Shown here: positions 9,097 to 15,524 of the stretch, in pieces
Numbering within the stretch: the stretch's first letter is position 1
How the letters are laid out: each line of letters begins with the position of its first letter
Notes under the pieces: model-generated
Databases searched by the model: none
What the model was told of the DNA's origin: nothing
What the model saw: only the letters and a program-made list of their open reading frames with translations
Translations under genes and position numbers: made by a program
DNA from: Pseudomonas mohnii
GTDB taxonomy: Bacteria > Pseudomonadota > Gammaproteobacteria > Pseudomonadales > Pseudomonadaceae
Assembly (NCBI RefSeq): GCF_900105115.1
Contig: NZ_FNRV01000001.1
Location: 682,001 to 746,000, forward strand
Reading direction: 5' to 3'
DNA length: 64,000 nucleotides

Positions 9097-9121
9097 CTGC
9101 GCCCAAGAACAACAAGAGTGA

Positions 9122-9763
9122 ATGCCTACGATGACCCTGCCCTCCCCGATCCGCGTCGCCCTGGTTGACGATCACTCCCTGGTCCGTGACGGGATCAAGG
9201 CGCTGCTGGGCGTGATGGCGCCCCTGGAAGTGGTGGGTGAAGCCGAGAGCGGTGCCGAGGCCATCGAGATGGTCGGGCGCTGCCAGCCAGACCTGTTGCT
9301 GGTCGATATCAGCCTGCGGGACATGAACGGCCTTGAACTGACCCGCGTCCTGCGCAGTCAGTATCCGGCGCTCAAGGTGCTGGTGCTGAGCATGTACGAT
9401 AACTATGAGTACGTGAGTGAGTCGGTGCGTTCCGGTGCCAGCGGCTATGTGCTGAAAAACGCACCGTCACGGGAGATCATCGCCGCCATCGAGGCCATCA
9501 CCAGCGGCGGCACCTTCTACAGCGCCGAAATCGCCCAACGGCTCATCGCCGATAAAAACACCGACAATGAGCTGACCCCTCGTGAAAGCCAGGTGCTCTA
9601 CAAAATGGCCCAGGGCTTGAACAACAAGGAAATGGCACGAGAGCTGGACATCAGCGTGCGCACGGTGGAAACCCATCGCCTGAGCATCCGCCGCAAGCTC
9701 AACATCGACAAACCCGCGGCACTGGTCAAATACGCGATCGATCACGGGATCATTTCGCGCTAA
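9122..9763 (+). CDS. NarL/FixJ-family response regulator
   Basis: Cytoplasmic DNA-binding response regulator, 213 residues. The receiver domain carries Asp16/Asp17 (LVDDHS), phospho-acceptor Asp62 (LLVDISLRD) and a switch Lys in YVLKNAPS. The C-terminal LuxR helix-turn-helix reads LTPRESQVLYKMAQGLNNKE and SVRTVETHRLSIRRKL. It is partnered with the upstream Cache histidine kinase. It probably acts on the CTACGTA repeats upstream of cstA (inference). ATG 9131 (MTLPSP) is an alternative start; neither has a strong ribosome binding site. Confidence 0.93.
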   Translation: MPTMTLPSPIRVALVDDHSLVRDGIKALLGVMAPLEVVGEAESGAEAIEMVGRCQPDLLLVDISLRDMNGLELTRVLRSQYPALKVLVLSMYDNYEYVSESVRSGASGYVLKNAPSREIIAAIEAITSGGTFYSAEIAQRLIADKNTDNELTPRESQVLYKMAQGLNNKEMARELDISVRTVETHRLSIRRKLNIDKPAALVKYAIDHGIISR

Positions 9764-9789
9764 CCCCCATTCGTGCCCTCGGGATCGCC

Positions 9790-9808
9790 GTCGCCGGCAA
9801 GCCGGCGC
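9790..9808. terminator. GC-rich hairpin between converging genes
   Basis: CGCCGGC (9792-9798) pairs with GCCGGCG (9801-9807) around a 2-base loop. It is a REP-like stem lying between the response regulator and the convergent molbindin gene and has no clear T tract, so terminator function is only likely. Confidence 0.4.
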
Positions 9809-9833
9809 CTTCAGGTGACCGTCTTATCAGGCC

Positions 9834-10049
9834 TCAGAGCTTGGCAATCGAGACTTCGGTGGATTTCACGAAGGCAATGACTTCGCTGCCCACTTTCAAC
9901 TCGAGGTCGCGCACCGAACGGGTGGTAATCACCGACGTGACAATGCCGGAGGCGGTTTGCACGTCGATTTCCGAGACCACTTCGCCCAGCAGAATTTCCT
10001 TGATGACGCCCTTGAACTGGTTACGGACGTTGATCGCTTTGATAGTCAT
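9834..10049 (-). CDS. Molbindin-like Mop/TOBE-domain protein
   Basis: A 71-residue single Mop domain: NVRNQFKGVIKEILLGEVVS, then EIDVQTASGIVTSVITTRSVRDLELKVGSEVIAFVKSTEVSIAK. RNQFKGxV and the Val/Ser/Thr-rich strands match stand-alone molbindins, which oligomerise and bind molybdate or tungstate anions in the cytoplasm. No mod transporter is adjacent. The AT-rich 265-bp region upstream contains an 11-bp perfect inverted repeat. Confidence 0.9.
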   Translation of the reverse strand: MTIKAINVRNQFKGVIKEILLGEVVSEIDVQTASGIVTSVITTRSVRDLELKVGSEVIAFVKSTEVSIAKL

Positions 10050-10127
10050 GGTGAGGCTTCCTGTCTGATGTCGAGTACATCCACATGGATGTGCAGGACC
10101 TCAAGGTGCACTGAGTGAATACACATT

Positions 10128-10161
10128 AAAAGGAATAAATAATTCTTTTATTATTCCTTTT
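10128..10161. promoter_or_regulatory. Perfect 11-bp inverted repeat in an AT-rich intergenic region
   Basis: AAAAGGAATAA (10128-10138) and TTATTCCTTTT (10151-10161) are exact reverse complements separated by 12 bases. It lies in the shared upstream region of the molbindin gene (minus) and the small ORF/XRE-cupin pair (plus). It could be an operator for the XRE-cupin regulator or a 5' hairpin. Confidence 0.45.
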
Positions 10162-10314
10162 GGAGATATCAAGCCACCCTATTCAACGGCCTGAAACGTT
10201 GACTCCAATAAGAACAAAATAGAATTAATAAATACAAAAACAGTATTTATCGTTATAAAAATATCCGCGTACTCTCACTTCATCCCGTCATTCATCTACA
10301 CAGTGAAGTGCCCC

Positions 10315-10476
10315 ATGAATCCGACTGACAACCTCATCGACTTCGCCAGCTATCGCAAACGCAAACACGCTCAGCAACGGGCTCGGGCCATGTGGGAAAT
10401 GTATGCACGCAACGCCGGACTCCAGGCATTTCAATGGGTACAAGCTGCCCGGGCCACCGAGACGCGTCACGCGTGA
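10315..10476 (+). CDS. Small basic protein, 53 aa, coupled to the XRE-cupin gene
   Basis: ATG 10315 to TGA 10476 encodes MNPTDNLIDFASYRKRKHAQ, then QRARAMWEMYARNAGLQAFQ and WVQAARATETRHA. It is Arg/Ala-rich and probably helical, with no signal peptide. The TGA overlaps the GTG of the next gene (GTGA), the usual sign of translational coupling. No family is recognised. Support comes from codon usage and the overlap; a ribosome binding site is weak (GTGAAG). Confidence 0.55.
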   Translation: MNPTDNLIDFASYRKRKHAQQRARAMWEMYARNAGLQAFQWVQAARATETRHA

Positions 10477-11120
10477 ACGCGCATCAACCCTCGCGCTTCC
10501 TGATGAGCGCCGATGAACCGGTACTGGATTTGAATCACCTGGACCCACAGGATGAAGATGCCAACTGCGAGCGGGTCGCACAGAATCTTCAACGCCTGCG
10601 CAGCAAGCGCCTTCTGTCACTCGATGCCCTGGCCCGACAGTGCGGTGTAAGCCGGGCGATGCTCGCGCAGATCGAATCCGGCCGCAGCGTGCCGTCGATC
10701 AAAGTGCTGTGCAAAATCGCCAAGGGCTTGAAGGTATCGGTGGCCGCCTTTCTTGAGCATCGGGCCTTTGAAGGCGTGGCGGTATTGTCGGCCAGTCAGA
10801 GCAAGCGCCTGGTCAGCGCCAACGGCACTTTTGTCAGTCGCGCCCTGTTTCCCTACGACGTTGCGCGACAATCGGAATTTTACGAGTTGCGCTTGAGCCC
10901 GCTGGGCGAGGATCAGTCCGAGGGTCATGGTCCTGGTGTCCAGGAAAACCTGGTGGTGGCTCAGGGGGTGCTGGAAATCAGCGTCAACGATGAGCGCTAT
11001 CTGCTTTCCACCGGGGATTCGATTCTGTTTTATGCCGACCAGCCCCATCGCTATCGCAACCCCGCCGACAGTGAAGCGGTGGCGTACCTGGTGGTGACTT
11101 ACCCGGAACGCCTGGACTGA
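10473..11120 (+). CDS. XRE-family regulator with C-terminal cupin domain
   Basis: About 215 residues. The N-terminal helix-turn-helix (NLQRLRSKRLLSLDALARQC, then SRAMLAQIESGRSVPSIKVL) is followed by a C-terminal cupin_2 barrel (EGHGPGVQENLVVAQGVLEI, LLSTGDSILFYADQPHRYRN). Regulators of this design sense a small metabolite through the cupin and usually control nearby metabolic or transport genes. The start is taken as GTG 10473 because of the GTGA overlap with the small upstream ORF; ATG 10503 (MSADEPV) is an alternative. A second regulator of the same architecture lies at 52610-53185. Confidence 0.88.
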   Translation: MNAHQPSRFLMSADEPVLDLNHLDPQDEDANCERVAQNLQRLRSKRLLSLDALARQCGVSRAMLAQIESGRSVPSIKVLCKIAKGLKVSVAAFLEHRAFEGVAVLSASQSKRLVSANGTFVSRALFPYDVARQSEFYELRLSPLGEDQSEGHGPGVQENLVVAQGVLEISVNDERYLLSTGDSILFYADQPHRYRNPADSEAVAYLVVTYPERLD

Positions 11121-11132
11121 ACCACCTATAAC

Positions 11133-11160
11133 GGCGGGAGCCGGCTTGCCTCCTCCCGCC
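11133..11160 (+). terminator. Hairpin after XRE-cupin gene
   Basis: GGCGGGAG (11133-11140) pairs with CTCCCGCC (11153-11160) 13 bp after the XRE-cupin stop. There is no T tract, so it probably works together with the stronger hairpin that follows. Confidence 0.4.
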
Positions 11161-11171
11161 GATCGCCAATG

Positions 11172-11205
11172 AAAAGCCCGGCCAATTCGCATTGGCCGGG
11201 CTTTT
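11172..11205. terminator. Bidirectional terminator between XRE-cupin and Met-rich genes
   Basis: A perfect 15-bp stem, AAAAGCCCGGCCAAT (11172-11186) with ATTGGCCGGGCTTTT (11191-11205), and a TCGC loop. T tracts occur on both strands, so it serves both converging genes. Confidence 0.85.
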
Positions 11206-11224
11206 CAACGCTTGCCGCCAGGGA

Positions 11225-11734
11225 TCAGCAGGTGCAGCACATCAGTGGCATGCCATTGCAGCTCATCATCATCGGCATGCTGCAATCGTTCATCATTTTC
11301 ATCATCAGGGCGCAGCAGTTTTTCATCATGTCCATGTTCATGCCGGCCATCGGCATGATTTTGCACATCATGCCGTCGGCCATCATGGTGCATTCCATCA
11401 CGCACTTCATCGATGGCATCGGCATACCCATCATCGGCATTGGCATCATCATGTTCATCATCGGCATGGCCATGCTCGCCTGAGACATGCACATCATGCT
11501 CATGTTGCCGCAATGCATCATCATCGGCATGCCGCAGTTCATCATCATCTGCATCATTTCAGCGCTGTTCTTGAACATCGCCATGTCCATGCCAGCGGCC
11601 GGCATCATCTTGCACATCATGCCGTCGTCCATCATTTCGCAGGTCATGGTCGCCATCATCATCGGCATGCCCATCATCGGCATCATTGGCATGCTGGTGT
11701 TCATCGGCATTTGCATCGGCATGGCGTTCATCAT
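11225..11734 (-). CDS. Methionine/cysteine-rich protein (72 Met, 15 Cys in 169 aa)
   Basis: An extreme low-complexity protein: I count 72 Met (about 43%) and 15 Cys among 169 residues, with one His and no signal peptide. It is an internal tandem duplication. Repeat 1 contains CEMMDDGMMCKMMPAAGMDM followed by AMFKNSAEMMQMMMNCGMPM. Repeat 2 contains CTMMADGMMCKIMPMAGMNM followed by DMMKNCCALMMKMMNDCSMP. The C-terminus is MCCTC. ATG 11734 has AGGGAG (11744-11749) at good spacing, a plausible promoter upstream and a terminator downstream, so it is a real gene on this strand. Thioether- and thiolate-rich sequence suggests Cu(I)/Ag(I) binding or an oxidant sink (inference); no family is recognised. 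Confidence 0.8.
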   Translation of the reverse strand: MMNAMPMQMPMNTSMPMMPMMGMPMMMATMTCEMMDDGMMCKMMPAAGMDMAMFKNSAEMMQMMMNCGMPMMMHCGNMSMMCMSQASMAMPMMNMMMPMPMMGMPMPSMKCVMECTMMADGMMCKIMPMAGMNMDMMKNCCALMMKMMNDCSMPMMMSCNGMPLMCCTC

Positions 11735-11783
11735 GGTGTTGCTCCCTGAAGGATTGGATAGTTGGACGAAGCTGATGGGACGG

Positions 11784-11811
11784 ATTCTATGGAATCGGCC
11801 AGGCGCAACAA
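11784..11811 (-). promoter_or_regulatory. Candidate sigma-70 promoter of the Met-rich gene
   Basis: On the minus strand TTGTTG (11811-11806) and TAGAAT (11789-11784) are separated by 16 bp, giving a ~43-nt leader before ATG 11734. The -10 overlaps a short inverted repeat (GATTC-TATG-GAATC), a possible operator. Confidence 0.45.
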
Positions 11812-12013
11812 GCTGATGGTCAAACAGCCAAAGTCGATGTCAGGGCAGCTTTAACGAGGCAGGCAGGACGGATATTTCCGTTAGGACAAATGATTGTCTT
11901 CGATCGCGGACAGAATAAATGCGGCGACATGGATTTTGCGGCTATGGATATGCCCGTCGAGCCTATTCAAATAACCGAAAGAAATAATCGGTCTAAACGG
12001 GGCTGAATTTCAG

Positions 12014-12053
12014 GCAAAAAAAATCCCAGGCAGCTGATGGACGCCTGGGATTT
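12014..12053 (-). terminator. Strong intrinsic terminator in a gene-free region
   Basis: An 11-bp perfect stem (12021-12031 with 12043-12053) and eight Ts on the minus strand. It lies about 250 bp beyond the nearest minus-strand gene end (12307). Confidence 0.75.
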
Positions 12054-12083
12054 AAAAATGCATAAACCGTGGTGGTGAACGCG
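12014..12083 (-). ncRNA. Candidate ~70-nt small RNA with own promoter and terminator
   Basis: On the minus strand a TTGTTA (-35, 12118-12113) and TAATAT (-10, 12095-12090) pair has an ideal 17-bp spacer. About 30 nt past the predicted start comes a perfect 11-bp hairpin: GCCTGGGATTT (12043-12053) with AAATCCCAGGC (12021-12031), followed by a T8 tract. No ORF longer than two codons is present in the transcript, and neither flanking gene needs this terminator nearby. It does not resemble Rsm, Prr or Crc-type RNAs by eye. The call is structural only. Confidence 0.4.
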
Positions 12084-12129
12084 GCGCGGATATTACGGAA
12101 TATTTCGCTCTGTAACAAGATATTTTAAT

Positions 12130-12143
12130 TAACCACGTGGTTA
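12130..12143. promoter_or_regulatory. 14-bp perfect palindrome TAACCACGTGGTTA
   Basis: It is centred about 53 bp upstream of the predicted start of the candidate small RNA, where an activator would bind. The remainder of the 572-bp stretch 11735-12306 shows no protein-coding gene. Confidence 0.45.
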
Positions 12144-12306
12144 CTAAGCGTTCTAACCCTCTAAATATCCTGATATTTTTTAAGGCTAAGGTAGAAATCA
12201 CCTTAACTTGGGCGAAACCTGACACATGCAATCGGGATCAGAGGATCCGCTGCCGCCCTCAGGTGACGATCAACTCATCCAGGTCATTGAACTATCCGAT
12301 TGAATC

Positions 12307-12648
12307 CTACAGACAGTCGCGCACGCCCTTGCGCAGCGCGCCTGATTTGGCCCAGGGTGGCCCCTGATAAAGTGATACGCGGCTGCCATCCTTGTACTTC
12401 ACGATATCCAGCACTTCATCGGCAGTGACGATACTCGGCGCGGTAATCCTGTAGCCGTTGGAAATCGAGATCTGAGTGGTGTGGGATATCTCCTTCTGCC
12501 ACTCGGGCAACACACACGCCGCGAGCTCTTTTGGTGTCTTTTCACTGTACTTGCTGACGTTCGGTTCACCTGGGACCAGGGACGTCGGCAATGAACACCC
12601 CGCCAATAACGCCAATCCAACTCCGCCCATCAACATCCGGCTCTGCAT
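12307..12648 (-). CDS. Small predicted lipoprotein
   Basis: 113 residues with a lipoprotein signal (MLMGGVGLALLAGCSLPTSL; the lipobox Cys is near residue 18). The mature part contains PKELAACVLPEWQKEISHTT and a C-terminus GALRKGVRDCL. It is probably envelope-anchored. It resembles short uncharacterised Pseudomonas lipoproteins by general composition, but I recognise no named family. ATGs at codons 1, 5 and 7 are all possible starts. Confidence 0.75.
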   Translation of the reverse strand: MQSRMLMGGVGLALLAGCSLPTSLVPGEPNVSKYSEKTPKELAACVLPEWQKEISHTTQISISNGYRITAPSIVTADEVLDIVKYKDGSRVSLYQGPPWAKSGALRKGVRDCL

Positions 12649-12737
12649 AAAGCGCCCTTAATTCCTGAAAACATGAAATGTAGCGTGTCGTCGCCCTGAC
12701 ATCCATTTCTCACAACGACATGGGTGAGTCCGGCCAC

Positions 12738-12956
12738 TCAGTGGCCGACCGTATTATCGCCGGGGCCGGGGTAGGAGCGCGTGTTGAGATAAGTCATCCA
12801 CCGCTCATAGGCCTCGTGCTGCCATTGCGTGACCCGCTCCCATTCCGGCCCACTGAGCCGGTGCTCGGAAATGAGTGTCATCATTGCGCTGGTGGCTGCA
12901 TCCAGATCCACGATCAGCTCATGAGCGTGCGCCCGGAAGTCATCGGTCGTTGTCAT
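12738..12956 (-). CDS. Small hypothetical protein, 72 aa
   Basis: MTTTDDFRAHAHELIVDLDA continuing with SAMMTLISEHRLSGPEWERVTQWQHEAYERWMTYL. It is predicted helical, acidic to neutral, and without a signal peptide. ATG 12956 is preceded by GGGGGC at reasonable spacing; ATG 12962 is also in frame. Codon use fits a Pseudomonas gene. The function is unknown. Confidence 0.6.
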   Translation of the reverse strand: MTTTDDFRAHAHELIVDLDAATSAMMTLISEHRLSGPEWERVTQWQHEAYERWMTYLNTRSYPGPGDNTVGH

Positions 12957-13119
12957 TTGCATTGCCCCCGCCCAGGAAATCGATACTCCAATACGACAGC
13001 GGATTTACGAGTTCGCGCAAACTTCCCGACCAAAGGAAGCAGCACGGGATCAGGCGAACACAACGCCCCATTGGGAAACGGGTCTAAAATTTCGTAGCGC
13101 AGACATTCAGGAGGTCATC

Positions 13120-13362
13120 ATGTGGCTTAACGAGTCGGAACAAGAACTTCGCCGTGATTTGCAGAGTGTTGCGTCGGATTTGAGGTGGTCCGCCGTGGAA
13201 CTGTTACGCATCGCCGAGCAGTTGCGCCAGGCCGGCAATGACGTAGACGCACAGGCCGCCCTGCGGCTGTGCGAAGTTTTCCAGAGCAATGAAGGACGAT
13301 TGGCGGGTTACGCCGAAGAAGTCAAAGCCCGGGCCATCAGTCGAACCACCAAAACTCACTGA
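13120..13362 (+). CDS. Small hypothetical helical protein, 80 aa
   Basis: Starts MWLNESEQELRRDLQSVASD behind an excellent AGGAGG ribosome binding site. The sequence is charged and helical throughout (SAVELLRIAEQLRQAGNDVD, ALRLCEVFQSNEG). It stands 13 bp before the OsmE-like lipoprotein gene and is probably co-transcribed with it. No family is recognised. Confidence 0.75.
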   Translation: MWLNESEQELRRDLQSVASDLRWSAVELLRIAEQLRQAGNDVDAQAALRLCEVFQSNEGRLAGYAEEVKARAISRTTKTH

Positions 13363-13375
13363 GCGGAGCACCGAC

Positions 13376-13726
13376 ATGAACAGGCTTCTGTGCTCGCTGG
13401 TCGTGGTGCTGACGGCATTGAGTGGCTGTAATACCGAGTCTGGGGCGTTCCGGGGGCAGCCGCTGGTGGCCAAGGTCGACACCGGCATGAGCAAGGAACA
13501 GGTCCAGCAGATCGGCGGCCCACCGCTATCGATAACGGACCGCACCGTCGAGCCCGGCACCTGCTTCGATTACACGTTGACCCAATCCGGCAAAAAACAG
13601 CCGTACAACGTCAGTTTCGACAGCCGAGGAAAGGTCGACCACACCAGTTTCATGACCTGCGCCGAATGGAGCCACGCGCAGCAAAAAGCCAGGGAGCCTT
13701 CGCACTCCGGTGGCGGAGGCTACTGA
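13376..13726 (+). CDS. osmE: OsmE-family outer-membrane lipoprotein
   Basis: 116 residues. The lipoprotein signal MNRLLCSLVVVLTALSGCNT ends in lipobox LSGC (Cys18). A SmpA/OmlA-like core follows: VDTGMSKEQVQQIGGPPL, GTCFDYTL, and TSFMTCAEW near the end, which matches the TCAE block of E. coli OsmE. OsmE-type proteins are osmotically or RpoS-induced envelope lipoproteins of unclear function. The Gly-rich tail (HSGGGGY) is specific to this version. GCGGAG precedes the ATG, and an intrinsic terminator follows 20 bp after the stop. Confidence 0.8.
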   Translation: MNRLLCSLVVVLTALSGCNTESGAFRGQPLVAKVDTGMSKEQVQQIGGPPLSITDRTVEPGTCFDYTLTQSGKKQPYNVSFDSRGKVDHTSFMTCAEWSHAQQKAREPSHSGGGGY

Positions 13727-13744
13727 CCACCGCGCCAACGTCAA

Positions 13745-13768
13745 AAAGCCCCGGAATGCCGGGGCTTT
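13745..13768. terminator. Terminator between osmE-like and small convergent gene
   Basis: AAAGCCCCGG (13745-13754), AATG loop, CCGGGGCTTT (13759-13768), with A5 upstream giving a T tract on the minus strand. It probably serves both converging genes. Confidence 0.8.
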
Positions 13769-13785
13769 ACATGCAATCAACTGGC

Positions 13786-13977
13786 TTACTGGCTGTTCGC
13801 CTGCCTGCCCGAGCGTGCCTTGTAGCCAGGAAGCGACGCTGCAAACGCCAGTGCTTCTTCGCGGCTGCCAAATGAGGCAAGACGGTCACCTTTGGTGCAT
13901 ACCCGCCACGGACCGTTGTTCACGCTGATTACGTCATAGCCGTTCATATGCATCTTGTTCAACATCGAAAGACTCAT
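13786..13977 (-). CDS. Small hypothetical protein, 63 aa (DUF2188-like)
   Basis: MSLSMLNKMHMNGYDVISVN followed by NGPWRVCTKGDRLASFGSRE and EALAFAASLPGYKA. The pattern of a short beta hairpin with W, a Ser-Phe-x-Ser-(R/K)-E-E-A segment and a final helix is reminiscent of DUF2188. GGAGGTGA immediately upstream fixes ATG 13977. The role is unknown. Confidence 0.7.
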   Translation of the reverse strand: MSLSMLNKMHMNGYDVISVNNGPWRVCTKGDRLASFGSREEALAFAASLPGYKARSGRQANSQ

Positions 13978-14193
13978 AGTCACCTCCGTTTTGGCAGTGA
14001 TGTCCAAGTTGACGTGCCTACCTTACACCCACCCTTTGTCCGAATGCCGACCAGACGTCGTATCACCACGGCCGATTCAATGGCACTTTCAGGTATCACT
14101 CACATCGAACAACACAACCACAGGCAAAACGGCACGCGGCGTGAATATTGCATTTTTGTTACAGTTCTATGACAGCAAGCGATCAGGTCACAC

Positions 14194-14556
14194 ATGAAAG
14201 TACGCGCAACCGTCATTTGCGAGCAGGACCGGCACATTCTCCTCGTGCGTAAGCTGAGGTGCCGCTGGGCGCTGCCCGGTGGCAAAGTCGAGCCCGGAGA
14301 AACCCGGGCTGACGCCGCCATACGCGAACTGCAGGAAGAAACCGGCCTGTACGCCGACGAGATGCTGTACCTGATGGAACTGGAAACCGGCGATACCCGA
14401 CACCACGTCTACGAAGCCTCCGTGGTGAATCTGCATGAGGTCCGGGCGCAAAATGAAATTGTCGACTTCATCTGGTTCCCGATGGATACCGTACAAAACC
14501 TGAGCACCAGCGACGCCACGCTGCGCATCATCAAAGCGTTCCAGCGTCGCCTGTAA
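14194..14556 (+). CDS. NUDIX hydrolase, MutT-like
   Basis: 120 residues with a complete Nudix box at 30-52: Gly30, Glu36, Arg44-Glu45, Glu48-Glu49, Gly51, all in the consensus spacing. Nudix enzymes cleave nucleoside diphosphates linked to another moiety. The short length and [14 protein letters not shown] context resemble house-cleaning MutT-type enzymes, but the substrate is not predictable. It is a stand-alone gene, convergent with benD (11 bp gap). There is no strong ribosome binding site; ATG 14194 is the natural start. Confidence 0.88.
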   Translation: MKVRATVICEQDRHILLVRKLRCRWALPGGKVEPGETRADAAIRELQEETGLYADEMLYLMELETGDTRHHVYEASVVNLHEVRAQNEIVDFIWFPMDTVQNLSTSDATLRIIKAFQRRL

Positions 14557-14567
14557 CGGCCTGTGCG

Positions 14568-15341
14568 TCAGCCCTGATCGCCACCGCCCACGGGCATGAC
14601 CATGCCGGTGATATAGGACGCTTCGTCGCTGGCCAGAAACAGAATCGCCCCGGCCTGCTCATCCAGCGTGCCATAGCGCTTCATCAAACTGCTCTCAAGG
14701 GTTTGATCGACGATCTGCTGGTACCAGATTTTCTCTTGCGCGCTCTGCTCGGCACTGTTGCGCGGAATGACCCGTGGCGGCGCTTCGGTGCCGCCCGGCG
14801 CGGTGGCATTGACTCGCACGCCGCGCCCGGCGGTTTCGAATGCCAGGCACGCCGTCAGCGCATTCACCCCGCCTTTCGCCGCGCCATACGGCACGCGGTT
14901 GACGCTACGGGTCGCAATGGATGAAACGTTAACGATCGCTCCACTGCCCTGTTCCAGCATGAATGGCAGCGCGGCATGGCAGCACCACAGCGTCGGAAAC
15001 AGCGAGCGGCGCACTTCGGCCTCGATCTGCGCGGCCTCGTAGTGCTCGAACGGCTTGGCCCAGATCGTGCCGCCCACGTTGTTGATCAGCACGTCGAGCC
15101 GACCAAAGCGCTCGACGGCGGTGTGCATCACCCGGTCGCATTCATCGTATTGCTCAAGGTCGGCAGTCAGGGCCAGGACCTGGCAGGTCTGTGACAGTGC
15201 CGTCTGCACCTCGAACACCAGATCGGAACGATCGACCAGGATCAACTTTGCGCCTTCGGCGGCCATACGTTCGGCAACCCGGCGCCCGATGCCCTGGGCA
15301 GCGCCAGTGATCAGCGCGACTTTTTCGTGAAATCTGTTCAT
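14568..15341 (-). CDS. benD: 1,6-dihydroxycyclohexa-2,4-diene-1-carboxylate dehydrogenase
   Basis: Short-chain dehydrogenase of 257 residues that oxidises the benzoate cis-diol to catechol with NAD+ and loss of CO2. The N-terminal motif is ITGAAQGIGRR, then NNVGG, an active-site Ser (VNVSSIATRSV) and YGAAKGG (Tyr-x3-Lys). GTEAPPRVIPRNSAEQ and LESSLMKRYGTLDEQ are typical of BenD/XylL. It is the last cistron of benABCD, separated from benC by 183 bp carrying a REP pair. ATG 15341 is chosen over an in-frame extension to 15371. Confidence 0.93.
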   Translation of the reverse strand: MNRFHEKVALITGAAQGIGRRVAERMAAEGAKLILVDRSDLVFEVQTALSQTCQVLALTADLEQYDECDRVMHTAVERFGRLDVLINNVGGTIWAKPFEHYEAAQIEAEVRRSLFPTLWCCHAALPFMLEQGSGAIVNVSSIATRSVNRVPYGAAKGGVNALTACLAFETAGRGVRVNATAPGGTEAPPRVIPRNSAEQSAQEKIWYQQIVDQTLESSLMKRYGTLDEQAGAILFLASDEASYITGMVMPVGGGDQG

Positions 15342-15399
15342 GTGTACCCCATGACTAAGGATGCAGGTCAATGAAGAAGTGCCGGACGATACACAGTCC

Positions 15400-15489
15400 T
15401 GTGGGAGCGAGCCTGCTCACGATAGCCGGCTCACAGGCGACATCGATGTCGAATGTTCTGCCCTCATCGCGAGCAGGCTCGCTCCCACA
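15400..15489. repeat. REP pair (REPIN) inside the ben operon
   Basis: TGTGGGAGCGAGCCTGCTCA on the left and its near-complement ending GCAGGCTCGCTCCCACA on the right, separated by ~40 bp. It lies between benC and benD, so the transcript would carry a long hairpin there. Confidence 0.85.
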
Positions 15490-15524
15490 TGGGTTCTGTG
15501 TCGTGCACGGGATTTGCGCGCAAC

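Noticed and set aside
11192..11749. Plus-strand 185-codon His-rich frame opposite the Met-rich gene
   Set aside because: His codons CAT/CAC are simply the complement of ATG/GTG. Its start would lie in the terminator hairpin and it has no ribosome binding site, while the minus strand has promoter, ribosome binding site and terminator.
12137..12367. 76-codon plus-strand frame in the gene-free region
   Set aside because: No ribosome binding site, atypical codons, and it overlaps the 3' end of the lipoprotein gene.
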